From positions 47,914 to 111,913 of the forward strand of contig JAPJBO010000755.1 in assembly GCA_030068145.1 (NCBI GenBank): a DNA stretch of 64,000 nt, in the 5' to 3' direction. Made by a program: the position numbers and the translations under genes. Under the pieces are notes generated by a model. That model made no database searches. It saw nothing but the letters and a program-made list of their open reading frames with translations, and was not told the DNA's origin. Origin of the DNA: Diplonema papillatum. Lineage: Eukaryota > Euglenozoa > Diplonemea > Diplonemida > Diplonemidae. Below are positions 21,095 through 31,522 of the stretch, in pieces. Position 1 is the stretch's first letter; every line of letters begins with the position of its first letter.

Positions 21095-22060
21095 CAGCTC
21101 GGCTGAGGAGAGCGCGTGTTAGCGGTTTTTTTGCGCCAGCATTGCGTACGGTCTTCTTTCCCGACTCCCAGCGGGGTAAGCGGGCCTACTATTCCCTCCG
21201 CGTCTTTGAGGGCTCCCAGCAGAGGAGAGCGTAGCGTACGGCATTTCCTCCGCGCTAGGAGGGCTCCCCTGCGGGGGAGGCGGGCATGCGAACTGGGGTT
21301 TTTCCTCCCTCCGCGTCTGAGGGCTCCTCGTAGAGGAGAGCGTCTGGCGTTGCGTGCGGCATTCTTCCCTCCGCGCTCGGAGGGCTCCTCGCAGAGGAAA
21401 GCGTTTTAGCGTAGCGTACGGCATCTTCCCTCCGCGTAATGAGGGCTCCCCAGCGGGGGAGGCGGGCATGCGTACGGGGGTTTCCACCCTCCGTGTGAGG
21501 GCTCCTCGCAGAGGAGAGCGTCTGGCGTTGCGTACGGCATCTTCCCTCCGCGCAAGGAGGGCTCCCCAGCGGGGGAGGCGGGCATGCGAACTGGTGTTTT
21601 TCCTCCCTCCGCGTCTGAGGGCTCCTCGCAGAGGAGAGCGTCTGGCGTTGCGTACGGAATCTTACCTCCGCGCAAGGAGGGCTCCCCAGCGGGGGAGGCG
21701 GGCATGCGAACTGGTGTTTTTCCTCCCTCCGCGTCTGAGGGCTCCTCGCAGAGGAGAGCGTCTGGCGTTGCGTACGGAATCTTACCTCCGCGCAAGGAGG
21801 GCTCCCCAGCGGGGGAGGCGGGCATGCGAACTGGTGTTTTTCCTCCCTCCGCGTCTGAGGGCTCCTCGCAGAGGAGAGCGTCTGGCGTTGCGTACGGCAT
21901 CTTACCTCCGCGCAAGGAGGGCTCCCCAGCGGGGGAGGCGGGCATGCGTACTGGTGTTTTCCTCCTCCGCGTATGAGGCTCCTTGCAGAGGAGAGCGTCT
22001 AGCGTTGCGTGAATCGTCTTCCATCCGCGCAATAAGGGCTCCCTAGCGGGGGAGGCGGGC
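21095..22060 (+). repeat. 120-bp GC-rich hairpin satellite
   Basis: About seven to eight units, each with two stem-loops: GGGCTCCTCGCAGAGGAGAGC and GGCTCCCCAGCGGGGGAGGC. They are separated by GTCTGGCGTTGCGTACGG and GGGCATGCGAACTGG. Period 120 leaves reading frames open on both strands, giving repetitive Arg/Ala/Pro peptides that I do not regard as genes. Diverged units continue to about 22,420. A chain of conserved hairpins could fold in RNA, but I recognise no RNA class. Confidence 0.85.
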
Positions 22061-22429
22061 TATGCTGATTTTCCTCCCTCCTTGTCTGACATCTTTTCTC
22101 TGAGGGCGATATTGTTTGCGCACGTCTTGGTCCTACTGTATTTTCTTATTTGAGAGCTCCCCAACTGGGGAAGCGGTTACGCGCACAAGCGTTTTTCTCG
22201 TTTTTACGTCTGCGGGCAGTCTTTCAACAAAACTACGCATTTCTTCTCTCTCCTCTGATCCTCGCGGAGAGGACACCTCCACAAAAGAGGATAGTTGCGT
22301 GCGTTTTCTTTCGTCCCTCGGCGAAGAGGGCTCCGTAACAGAGAAGAACACTGCATCTGGCTTCTGTCCTCCGAAGAGGGCTCCCCCGCAGAGGAGAGCG
22401 TACTACGGGTCTATCTGATACTTCCACGA

Positions 22430-23435
22430 AGAGAGCATCATATACGTGAGGAGTGGGAGCGTGCATTACGCATTCCCTCACGGTTCTTCTGTTCGGCTCC
22501 TTACCTCCTACACGGTGGCGCGGAAAAATCCTTGCCTTGAACCTGCCCAGTGTCCTTCCGCATGGAGGCACACGGAAGAGCTCCCCCGCAAGGGTGCTTA
22601 CCCCCGCGAGTAAAAGGGTGCTTCTTTCCAGGGCAGGTATTCTCATCTTGCAAGGTGGCCGCTTCCTCACGGGCCCCGACGCACGCCTGCGTCCTCTCCA
22701 TCCAACCCTCTGCTTTTCTTCTCTCTCTGTATCTCCAAGTTCTCCCCTCGTGCTGGCGCGAAGCGAGGTCCGTCGCTGCTAGCGGGCCCAGAGAAGGGAA
22801 ATAAAATTGTTGTCCCGGTGTCATGGGGGGGCCTTCACGAGGCGACACTGTTGACCGCACATTAATTGAGTTGCGGTCGCCGATCCCCCAACCGCCACCA
22901 TCATGTACTTGACGCGACGCGGAACGAAGTGCTGCTTAGCTGCCAATGGTCTGTGATGTGTGCACTCCTAAGCACGGCTGCATCCTCGTGTTGTAGCCGT
23001 GTTGTGTATAAGGCTTCGTGAGGGCCTGGTCAACCTCATCGCTATAGGCACAAACCTTTCGCGACAGTGATTGGACAGTCGAGATAGCCGGGGGCGGGTC
23101 TCCATGAAGAAGACAAAAGTAAAGCAAGACCTGCCCCCTGCGCCTGCTGTCTCCGGCTGCTTCGGCAGACGACACATACTACTACTAGGGCGCACCGGAG
23201 ACAAACAGTACGCGGGGCAAGAAGCAACCGAAGCATGACACGACGCGTGCAAAGAGGTAGTCTGCTGCGGCTTGCGCAGTGCAGATTGTTGCTGCATATC
23301 AAGTTCAAACTACTACTACTACTCCTGTTGTCGCTGTCGTGTTTTGCGCAGTGACTTGCTTTCTTCCGTCGGCGATATGACACAAGCAACGAGTTGATCG
23401 CAAGGCAGCTAGACTGTTGCCGGCACATCCCAAAA
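22430..23435. other. No gene recognised
   Basis: 22752-22800 (GCGAGGTCCGTCGCTG...AGCGGGCCC) matches a block next to Family E at 57830-57870. A tract of TACTACTACTACTCC lies at 23312. No supported reading frame. Confidence 0.4.
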
Positions 23436-23439
23436 ATAG

Positions 23440-24735
23440 TATATTCCTAACCACATCACTCGAACCATCCCACCTGCAGACGCATCCAAACCACACTCCA
23501 CTCGCAGACACATCCAAACTATACTCCACTTTCAGACACACATATACACCGCACTCTACTCGCAGGCACATCAAAACCACACACCACTCGCCTGCACATT
23601 CAAAGCACTCTCCACTCGCATGTACTTTACACTTTCAAACCATACTCCACTTGCGGACACACGTATGGACCGCACTGTACTCGCAGGCACATCAAATCTA
23701 CACACCACTCGCATGCGAATCTAAAGCACGCCTCTCGCACACACTTCATACACTTCCAAACCATACCCCACTTGCAGACACACCTACAAACCACACACCA
23801 CTCGCATGCACACTCCACTCGCATACACTTCATACCCTTCCAAACTGTATCCCACTTGCAGACATACCTATAAACCACACACCACTCGCAAGCACATCCA
23901 GGCGATGCGGGCATGCGGCCGCGACGTCAGCAAAAGCCAGAAGAAGGTGTCGAAGCTGCGGCGCCTGCGCACGCGGAAGCGCAGCGGGAGGGCATCAACG
24001 TGACGCCCGTCTCGTCGCAAGCCAACGACTCGCATACACTTCATTCACTTCCAAACCATACTCCACTGGCGCACATCAAAACGACACACTACTCGAAGCA
24101 CACTCCACTCGCATACACTTCATACACTTCCAAACCATACTCCACTGGCGCACACCAAAACGACACACTACTCGAAGCACACTCCACTCGCATACACTTC
24201 ATACACTTCCAAACCATACTCCACTGGCGCACATCAAAACGACACACTACTCGAAGCACACTCCACTCGCATACACTTCATACACTTCCAAACCATACTC
24301 CACTGGCGCACACCAAAACGACACACTACTCGAAGCACACTCCACTCGCATACACTTCATACACTTCCAAACCATACTCCACTGGCGCACATCAAAACGA
24401 CACACTACTCGAAGCACACTCCACTCGCATACACTTCATACACTTCCAAACCATACTCCACTGGCGCACACCAAAACGACACACTACTCGAAGCACACTC
24501 CACTCGCATACACTTCATATACTTCCAAAGGCGCACATCAAAATGACACACTACTCGAAGCACACTCCACTCGCATACACTTCATACACTTCCAAACCAT
24601 ACTCCACTGGCGCACATCAAAACGACACACTACTCGAAGCACACTCCACTCGCATACACTTCATATACTTCCAAACCGTACCCCACTTGCAGACACACCT
24701 AAAAACCGACACCGTATACCACTCGCAGGCACATC
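23440..24735 (+). repeat. 79-bp satellite with dimeric higher-order structure
   Basis: From 24020 to 24660 the unit (CACTCCACTCGCATACACTT..., then CCATACTCCACTGGCGCACA...) repeats every 79 bp (24101, 24180, 24259, 24338...). One base alternates, GCACATCAAA then GCACACCAAA, for six consecutive copies, so the true repeating unit is a 158-bp dimer. One later copy has an internal deletion near 24,527. Looser copies run from 23440 to 23900. Seventy-nine is not a multiple of three, so the His/Thr-rich frames across it are not genes. Confidence 0.9.
23904..24029 (+). pseudogene. Partial duplicate of the exon at 24739
   Basis: This repeats CATCCAGGCGATG, the codons around ACGCGGAAGCGCAGCGGG and GTGACGCCCGTCTCGTCG from the exon at 24739-25167. 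It lacks an internal stretch of about 70 bp and stops abruptly at AACGAC, where satellite resumes. The copied piece includes the same upstream ACATCCAG. It was evidently copied together with the satellite and is a dead exon fragment. Confidence 0.75.
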
Positions 24736-24738
24736 CAG

Positions 24739-25167
24739 GCGATGAGGGCATGCGGCCGGGACGCCGCGCAGCCGATGCTGCGCGTGCCGGACGAAGACAT
24801 GTACGGCTTCGGCAACGCCGGCCCACGCAAGTGCCAGAAGAAGGTGTCGAAGCTGCGGCGCCTGCTCACGCGGAAGCGCAGCGGGAAGGGCATCGACGTG
24901 ACGCCCGTCTCGTCGCAAGCCAACGAGCTGCGGGTGGTCTGCATGGAGAGCGACCGGTCCCTCCCAGACAAGACGTGGATCACGGAGCAGCGGCAACTGG
25001 CCGAAGAGGGCGTTCCGTCCACACCGGTTGCCCATACACCGCTGACCAGCGCCAACTTCAGCGTCCACTCCTTCCACAAGAGCATCACCGACGACTTCTC
25101 CCCCGATGACCCGACTCACGACCTGCAGCCCTGCTTCGCACCTATCACCACCGGCATGTCGCAATGA
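24739..25167 (+). CDS. C-terminal exon of an unrecognised basic protein
   Basis: The 142 codons have strong third-position G/C bias, unlike the flanking satellite, and end in TGA at 25,167. The probable acceptor is CACATCCAG/GCG at 24,738. The translation starts with an acidic/aromatic patch (VPDEDMYGFG), then a basic helix (KKVSKLRRLLTRKRS), then a Ser/Thr/Pro-rich tail with FSPDDP. No domain is recognised. The upstream exons are not identifiable within the satellite to the left, so the gene is incomplete here. The antisense frame is also open but has poorer composition. A Family I repeat follows 40 bp after the stop. Confidence 0.6.
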   Translation, partial: AMRACGRDAAQPMLRVPDEDMYGFGNAGPRKCQKKVSKLRRLLTRKRSGKGIDVTPVSSQANELRVVCMESDRSLPDKTWITEQRQLAEEGVPSTPVAHTPLTSANFSVHSFHKSITDDFSPDDPTHDLQPCFAPITTGMSQ

Positions 25168-25204
25168 ACCCTCCCCACCAGTACCGACCTTACATGCCCG
25201 TGGC

Positions 25205-25285
25205 TTAACCGACCGAAACACGGCGCAGACGGGACCAGTGCGGTGTTCACATATTCCATTCCAAGCACGTTTTCTTGCGATCCTC
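25205..25285 (+). repeat. Family I repeat, short copy
   Basis: GACCGAAACACGGCGCAG, GCGGTGTTCACATATTCC and TTCCAAGCACGTTTTC mark a truncated Family I copy directly behind the stop codon at 25,167. It may form part of that gene's 3' region. Confidence 0.6.
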
Positions 25286-25442
25286 CCCCTCCCAATATAG
25301 AGAAGACGAACCGGAACCGCGTGTGTATAGATTCGCACTCCCCTCATCACAACCGTATCCACTGTTGTCCCCATGGCCGTCCTAGCAACCAGCCCTTCTT
25401 CGACAGCGTGTATCCATCCCACCCCCACACAGTGGTGCCCTC

Positions 25443-26045
25443 CCTCAGAAGCTGGAGCTAAAGCTGGAGCTAAAGCTGGAGCTAAAGCTGGAGCTAAAGC
25501 TGGAGCTAAAGCTGGAGCTAAAGCTGGAGCTAAAGCTGGAGCTAAAGCTGGAGCTAAAGCTGGAGCTAAAGCTGGAGCTAAAGCTGGAGCTAAAGCTGGA
25601 GCTAAAGCTGGAGCTAAAGCTGGAGCTAAAGCTGGAGCTAAAGCTGGAGCTAAAGCTGGAGCTAAAGCTGGAGCTAAAGCTGGAGCTAAAGCTGGAGCTA
25701 AAGCTGGAGCTAAAGCTGGAGCTAAAGCTGGAGCTAAAGCTGGAGCTAAAGCTGGAGCTAAAGCTGGAGCTAAAGCTGGAGCTAAAGCTGGAGCTAAAGC
25801 TGGAGCTAAAGCTGGAGCTAAAGCTGGAGCTAAAGCTGGAGCTAAAGCTGGAGCTAAAGCTGGAGCTAAAGCTGGAGCTAAAGCTGGAGCTAAAGCTGGA
25901 GCTAAAGCTGGAACTTAAAGCTGGAGTTGAAAAGCGGGTGTCACACCAGCTTTTCGGGTGTGCATTTACACGCGTTCTGGTTGTGGCACACCCCGCTTTT
26001 TCAGGTCGAGCACACCGTCTTTAACTCCCGCTTCCGAGGCTGGAC
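25443..26045 (+). mobile_element. Family D element carrying a 12-bp minisatellite
   Basis: A Family D copy starts at CTCAGAAGCTGGAGC and ends ACTCCCGCTTCCGAGGCTGGACTCC. Within its left arm the 12-mer GCTGGAGCTAAA is repeated about 38 times without visible error (25451-25907). The interior then resumes (AAAAGCGGGTGTCACACC, GTTCTGGTTGTGGCACACC). The frame through the array would encode an Ala-Gly-Ala-Lys polymer, but its ends are repeat sequence, so I do not call it a gene. Confidence 0.85.
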
Positions 26046-26339
26046 TCCCACCGTCGTGCAGGAAGCTTTTTCCCAAGCGCGCATGTATTTTCTCCAGCGT
26101 AGGTAAGCATTCAGTGTGTTAGGTCATCATGGGGCATAGCCCTCTCTCGACTGGACCAATGTGTGTCCTCCGTGCCCTCCTGCCAAACGGTGCCTGTACG
26201 TACCGTCTTCAACACCCAACCCCCCTCCACCAATGAGAGGCATGCAGTTTTCTGCCTGATGGATTGAAACTACGATTCACCCGGCTTCCCTCTTCCCCTA
26301 TGAAGTAGGGTAGGCGCCCTGAGCCTTTTCAAAGTGATT

Positions 26340-26756
26340 GCTCAGAGACGGTTGCAGGTGGGGATCCGCCTGTGCTCTCGGAGCATGGGATGGCCCTGGC
26401 TGTGACGAACGGCCGCCCGCCAACCAGGCTCACGCCGCCGTCCTGTCTAGGCTGTTCCGCGCTGATGATGTTTTGTTGTGCGTTGCTGTCCGTGGCATGC
26501 ACGAAATGAACGCAATCCAGCGCAGATGGGACACGGCGTTGAGCACTTAGCTCCCCCCCCCCCAAAACCCGTTCTTGCATCCCACCCCCGGTTCCCGCAG
26601 GGAGGGGCTTACACGGCGGTGCGTTGCTGTCCGTGGCATGCACGAAATGAACGCAATCCAGCGCAGATGGGACACGGCGTTGATAGCACTCAAACCCTCC
26701 CCTAACCCGTTCTTGCATCCCACCCCCGATTCCCGAAGGAGGGGCTTACACGGTGG
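26340..26756 (+). repeat. Family I fragment and a 64-bp direct duplication
   Basis: 26340-26470 is a diverged Family I copy (GGCCCTGGCTGTGACGAACG, TTCCGCGCTGATGATG). A block TGCGTTGCTGTCCGTGGC...GACACGGCGTTGA appears at 26480-26547 and again at 26620-26686; each is followed by CCCGTTCTTGCATCCCACCCC. No gene is seen. 26050-26340 is likewise empty. Confidence 0.6.
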
Positions 26757-27912
26757 TGGAGTCCAGCCCTCAGAAGCTGGAGCCACTAAACGCTGGAGTG
26801 AAAACATTGGGTGTCACGGGCGCATTTTGGTTGCATCGCACCCCGCCGATCTCGGTTGTGACTCGTGCCAGCCGCTGATCTCGGTTGTGACTCGTGCCAG
26901 CCGCTGATCTCGGTTGTGACTCGTGCCAGCCGCTGATCTCGGTTGTGACTCGTGCCAGCCGCTGATCTCGGTTGTGACTCGTGCCAGCCGCTGATCTCGG
27001 TTGTGACTCGTGCCAGCCGCTGATCTCGGTTGTGACTCGTACCAGCCGCTGATTTCAGTTGTGACTCGTACCAGCTGCAAATCTCGGTTGTGACTCGTAC
27101 CAGCCGCTATTCTCGGTTGTGACTCGTACCAGCCGCTAATCTCGGTTGTGACTCGTACCAGCCGCTAATCTCGGTTGTGACTCGTACCAGCCGCTAATCT
27201 CGGTTGTGACTCGTACCAGCCGCTGATTTCAGTTGTGACTCGTACCAGCCGCAAATCTCGGTTGTGACTCGTACCAGCCGCTAATCTCGGTTGTGACTCG
27301 TACCAGCCGCTGATTTCAGTTGTGACTCGTACCAGCCGCTAATCTCGGTTGTGACTCGTACCAGCCGCTAATCTCGGTTGTGACTCGTACCAGCCGCTGA
27401 TTTCAGTTGTGACTCGTACCAGCTGCAAATCTCGGTTGTGACTCGTACCAGCCGCTAATCTCGGTTGTGACTCGTACCAGCCGCTGATTTCAGTTGTGAC
27501 TCGTACCAGCCGCTAATCTCGGTTGTGACTCGTACCAGCCGCTGATTTCAGTTGTGACTCGTACCAGCTGCAAATCTCGGTTGTGACTCGTACCAGCCGC
27601 TGATTTCAGTTGTGACTCGTACCAGCTGCAAATTTCGGTTGTGACTCGTACCAGCCGCAAATCTCGGTTGTGACTCGTACCAGCCGCTGATTTCAGTTGT
27701 GACTCGTACCAGCTGCAAATCTCGGTTGTGACTCGTACCAGCCGCAAATCTCGGTTGTGACTCGTACCAGCCGCTGATTTCAGTTGTGACTCGTACCAGC
27801 TGCAAATCTCGGTTGTGACTCGTACCAGCCGCAAATCTCGGTTGTGACTCGTACCAGCCGCAAATCTCGGTTGTGACTCGTACCAGCTTCTTATGCCGGA
27901 CTCCACCGTGTA
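26757..27912. mobile_element. Family D element carrying a 29-bp satellite
   Basis: The left part (GTGGAGTCCAGCCCTCAG to GGTTGCATCGCACC) and the right end (AGCTTCTTATGCCGGACTCC) are Family D. Between them about 36 copies of a 29-bp unit (TCGGTTGTGACTCGTRCCAGC plus CGCTRATC) fill 26845-27888. Variants are ordered: seven GTGCC units first, then GTACC units in mixed sub-blocks. Because 29 is not a multiple of three, minus-strand frames cycle through all phases yet stay open. These are not genes. Confidence 0.85.
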
Positions 27913-27924
27913 GTAGCTTCGACC

Positions 27925-28345
27925 ACTTGGCCACGCAGCCAGAAGTTCGCTGGGCGAATCATCATGGCCGTAGTCATGAGCCCTCTTCTTCGATGACCAG
28001 CATTTATATGCACTCCTTTCAGAATGGCCGTCACGTCAATGCCGTGTGCGCCTCTCTCGGCCACGCAGCCAGAAGTTGGCTGAGCGAATCATCATGGCCG
28101 TAGTCATGAGCCCTCTTCTTCGACGACCGACATATATGCACTCCTTTCAGAATGGCCGTAACGTCTATGCCGTGTGCGCCTCTCTTCTCAAAAAGAGCCG
28201 CGCCAGCTCCAGCGCGCGCAGCTGTTACCTGCCAATAGTTGAGCGAGTCCTTTGCCAGCAGAATGCAGGCAGGGGACTCACTCAACTATTACGTGCTCTC
28301 ACTCCAGACCAGCTCTCCAAATTCTACAAGCAACTTCCTTTTTTT
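27925..28345. repeat. Direct duplication and a hairpin
   Basis: GGCCACGCAGCCAGAAGTT...GAGCCCTCTTCTTCGAYGACC occurs at 27929-28000 and 28058-28130, each followed by ATATGCACTCCTTTCAGAATG. At 28223-28290 AATAGTTGAGCGAGTCC faces GGACTCACTCAACTATT across about 30 bp, forming a stem. No gene is supported. Confidence 0.6.
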
Positions 28346-28347
28346 TT

Positions 28348-28640
28348 TACATAAGCGCCAGCTTGAAAGGAAATGCTCGACGATGCTGCCCGACAAAGAA
28401 CCGAAGGGATCCCAAGTGCTGTAACTATCGAACCACGTGTTGAACGGACGAGAGGTCATGCGGGTCTACCCCTACACGACAAATCACACAAACACAACAG
28501 GTCAAAAAATCCTGAGTGAGAAAACAACACACGGTGGTGTAAGCGAAGAACAAATCAGATTGTGTTTGTATTGTATTTGCCCCTTACCTCTATATTTCCC
28601 CCCTTCCATTCGGAGTCGAAGCAGCTACGTCGAGTATTTT
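28348..28640 (+). repeat. Family A repeat, near full length
   Basis: It starts TTTACATAAGCGCCAGC and ends CGTCGAGTATTTTTG. It is over 90 percent identical by eye to the copies at 15487 and 47237, including GATTGTGTTTGTATTG and TCCATTCGGAGTCGAAGC. No target duplication is evident. Confidence 0.75.
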
Positions 28641-28911
28641 TGAACAGGGCAGGTGTGTGCCGGAAGGGAATGCGTGACCATTCCGCAACCCCGCAAAAGG
28701 TGGCGCACTTTGCGATGGTGTTGTGAACAGGGTTCACGGCCCTCTCGTGTCAACTGCACGGCGAAGTCAGACGCGAACGCAGGAGAGAAGAAACCCGCAC
28801 TCCATCCCCCTCAGGCATCTTGTTAAGAACCATCCATCCATCCATCAGCCGGCTGACCCCCCCCCCCCTCAGGCTATTTTCACTGTGGAGGGGGGAGACG
28901 CTACCTGTCAC

Positions 28912-29060
28912 ACTCTAAGGTGGTCACCACGGTGGGCGGTCAAAAAAAAAAATTTTTTTTTTGCCCCAAATACCCCAAATACCACACTTTGGAAAATTTT
29001 TGTGGGCCCACTTTTGGCAGGGAATTTTGACCATTTCACCTTAGAGAATTTGACCACCCA
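28912..29060. mobile_element. MITE-like element with an A/T-tract core
   Basis: CTCTAAGGTGGTC...GCGGTCAAAA on the left is inverted as TTTTGACCATTTCACCTTAGAG on the right. The core is a run of A followed by T. It is about 150 bp and non-coding. The flanks carry a related short direct repeat (CACTGTGGAGGGGGG at 28879; CACTGTAGAGGGGGGG at 29078). Confidence 0.55.
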
Positions 29061-29179
29061 GCCTCCAAGGCAACTGCACTGTAGAGGGGGGGGGGGGTCT
29101 GGTTTATCCGGCCATCCGGCCAAAGTGGCTGATCCTTAACAAGAGCGCTGATCCCCCTCCCCTGCCATTCTCTTCGATG

Positions 29180-29427
29180 TATACACGTGGGGGGGCCCAG
29201 GGTTACATTTATTGCGAATGTGTTCGTGGTGTCGGTCGCAGGAGTCTTTTTGGCTAGCCAAAGAGTAAAAGAGTGAAAGAGTACGTACAACACAGTGAGT
29301 AAAGAAGAGAGCGAGTGTAACAGAATGGAGGGTAGCACAGACTACTAGCCAGACCAGCGGAGGCCACCGCAAAAAAATATTTCTTACCTTTTCCTTATCC
29401 CTCAAAACCAGCACCAATACCAACGAT
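29180..29427 (+). mobile_element. Element J, intergenic copy with about 16-bp direct repeats
   Basis: This is homologous to 6921-7271, without the nested Family C block. It is flanked by GCCATTCTCTTCGATG (29164-29179) and GCCATTCTATTCGATG (29433-29448), one mismatch apart. This independent, different target duplication confirms the element boundaries defined at 6921-7271. Confidence 0.7.
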
Positions 29428-29449
29428 CCCCCGCCATTCTATTCGATGC

Positions 29450-30495
29450 TCTTCGTTCCTTTCGTGCACTTCCGTCCATTCCAATAGCATTCTTCGGCTG
29501 AATACGTTTTTTTGTTGTTGTACACAGTGCTCCCGCTAACCTCACTTTTAGTGAGGAAACCCAAAAACCTGGGTTAGGCTTTTTTTTTCTCCCCCGCTAG
29601 GCTCTCGCGTTTGGTGCAGGCTATTAGCTTCTGTTGTAGGGTGGCACCCGAGTCTTCCAAAGGGGGGGGTCCGGGGGCTATCCATTAAACTAAGTTTTCC
29701 CCCCAAACCCACGAAACATTTTCCCCCCGCATGAGAGGCAGTGTCCTGCCTAAACATTAAACTAAGTTTTTCCCCCCGGCGAACGGTACCAACGGGAAAA
29801 AGGTGAGGAATGCCTCACCCTCTTTCTTCCAGCCACGTGTGGCCCTATTTACGCTCTTTTTGGGCAAAATCCAAGATCCTATTTACGTTTTTTTTGCACT
29901 GTTTCCGCCTGTTTTTGCACCCGTTTTGGATCGTAGCTACACTGAGAGAGTGAAAGATTTCGGACGGAGGAGTGTCGGACTCTTCGCGCTTTCGCTTTCT
30001 TTCTGTCGTCTGTGCTAAGGAGGTTGTACCAGCACTGCCGCTAAGATCATCACCATCATCACAATTGGAAGTTTGTCTCCTCAACGCTTGCCAATATAAA
30101 GCTAAGACCTTCAGAGGCTCCTAGCTTGGTCACAAAACATTTCTGAATAGTTCTTCATCGAACGAAGAAATCGAGCCGAGCCACACGGCATGCTATGTCT
30201 GTTTTGCTTTCCGGACTGTGGTAACTTGTCTCTTGCACTCTGATGAATGATCATATCATATGCGGCCCTGGCGGTCATCGAAGTAATGGAGTATTTATCA
30301 TCCCCTTCTTCGGCTCGCGTAGCGAGCCGGAAAAAACGGTATGATAAACCCAATTCCCCCACTCGCGTAAGCCCGAAGAAACGGGTATGCCTGTCATGTG
30401 CAGACATCCAAGCCAGCTTGCTCCCTCCTCCACCAGTTCTTCGAAAGACCTGCATGGGCCTGCTTGGGTGGCCTTCGGGTGGCATCTTGGACACA
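29450..30495. other. No gene recognised
   Basis: Contains repeated CATTAAACTAAGTTTTCCCCC (29684-29705 and 29754-29778), which also occurs near 14430, and a block ACGTGTGGCCCTATTTACGC that recurs at 1816. Reading frames on both strands are short and unsupported. Confidence 0.4.
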
Positions 30496-30496
30496 A

Positions 30497-30610
30497 GATA
30501 TGTGCTGATAACGTACTGATTCAGCATGTGTACAAAGAGAAACTAAAAGAATTAACGTGCTGAAATCAGTACGTTTAGCATGCTGAACGTAAGGCCTGGT
30601 TGTAGCTTGG
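30497..30610 (-). repeat. Family G palindrome-rich repeat, reverse copy
   Basis: Reverse complement of 16597-16720: CTGAAATCAGTACGT, AGCATGCTGAACGTAAGGCC. Poly-A tracts follow at 30616-30645. 30610-30775 holds only A/T runs. Confidence 0.55.
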
Positions 30611-30775
30611 TGCAAAAAAAGTGCAAAAAAAAAAGTGCAAAAAAATGTGTGTTTGGGCAAAATCTCTATTTACATTCACGCTTTAGGGCCACACCTGTTT
30701 CCAGCCTCTTTTTTTTTTTTTTTTTTTTTTGAGGAATTCCTCGCACTTTTTTGTTAGCGGGAGCACTGGTTGTAC

Positions 30776-30935
30776 ACGCACCCGCTTTGTAGGAAATACT
30801 TGAGAAGACTGCCCGCTACGAAATCTCAAAAAGAGGTAATGTGTCGTAGCCCACACGAAGCACAGGTAGCTCTTGGTTTGGTGGCGGGCGTAAACGTTCA
30901 TCAAAAAGGACCCACTTTGTAGTTGTATTGTTTTC
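30776..30935 (+). repeat. Family A2 repeat
   Basis: Shares CTTTGTAGGAAATRCTTGA, TGCTGTAGCCCACACGAA, GTGGCGGGCGTAA and CCCACTTTGTAGTTGTATTG with 31523-31686, 33890-34055 and the reverse strand at 57120-57270. It resembles Family A in the order GGAAATGCTYGA, CTGCC, GTGCTGTA. 30940-31280 has no gene. Confidence 0.7.
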
Positions 30936-31288
30936 TTATTAGTACATCTGTACTGACGGGAACCTTTCCGGAACGACGGTTGCACACATGAAAGAGAAAC
31001 CGAAGCCAACGAAAAAGTGCTAGTACAGGAAACCCCCCCAGAGGTTTATACCCTGTACACGCGAAGAACAAGAAACCTTTGCCTTATCATTTTTATCACC
31101 TTTGGTCAGTTGATGCTGATCGTCCGATACTTCGTTTATCAGTGCAAGCCCCAACTCCGGAAATGTTCTCCCCCGGTCTAGCCTCCGTCGAAAAAGGCAG
31201 AAGGCAGTCCCTCAAGTATTTTTCTCGTTTGAAGTTTTGGACTCCCCAGGCACGAAGTACGTGGCTGACGAAATGTCTTCTTCTTACC

Positions 31289-31506
31289 TACCCCCCCGGT
31301 GCATAAGATGGATGAATAATTCGGGTTTTGGCGGTATCCATCTTAATCAAGCGGGGTGTCCATCTTAAACACGGGGGCACTGTAGACCACAGTGTAGTCG
31401 CCTTACACGGGGGTACCTCACCCCCGTGTTTAAGATGGATTGGCATTATCGCCCGTTATCCATCTTAATCAAGGGGGTTTGGCTATCCATCTTATGCACG
31501 GGGGAG
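31289..31506. mobile_element. Palindromic MITE built of ATCCATCTTA repeats
   Basis: CCCCCGGTGCATAAGATGGAT on the left is inverted as ATCCATCTTATGCACGGGGG on the right. Inside, TCCATCTTAATCAAG and CACGGGGG recur symmetrically about a centre near 31,395. It is about 215 bp and non-coding. It directly precedes a Family A2 copy. Confidence 0.75.
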
Positions 31507-31522
31507 GTTGGTATACTTTATT

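Noticed and set aside
21354..22046. 230-codon ORF and its antisense partners
   Set aside because: Product of the 120-bp hairpin satellite; period divisible by three keeps both strands open.
23417..25109. Two long His/Thr-rich ORFs across the satellite (442 and 398 codons)
   Set aside because: The 79-bp unit shifts frame each copy; openness is due to low stop content of the unit. Only the end exon at 24739 has coding composition, and it uses a different frame.
25373..25918. ORF encoding an Ala-Gly-Ala-Lys polymer
   Set aside because: It is only the 12-bp minisatellite read in one frame; both ends lie in Family D repeat sequence and there is no independent coding signal.
26814..27934. Minus-strand ORFs repeating SHNRDLRLVRVTTEI-type peptides
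   Set aside because: They result from a 29-bp satellite that happens to lack stops in all phases on that strand.
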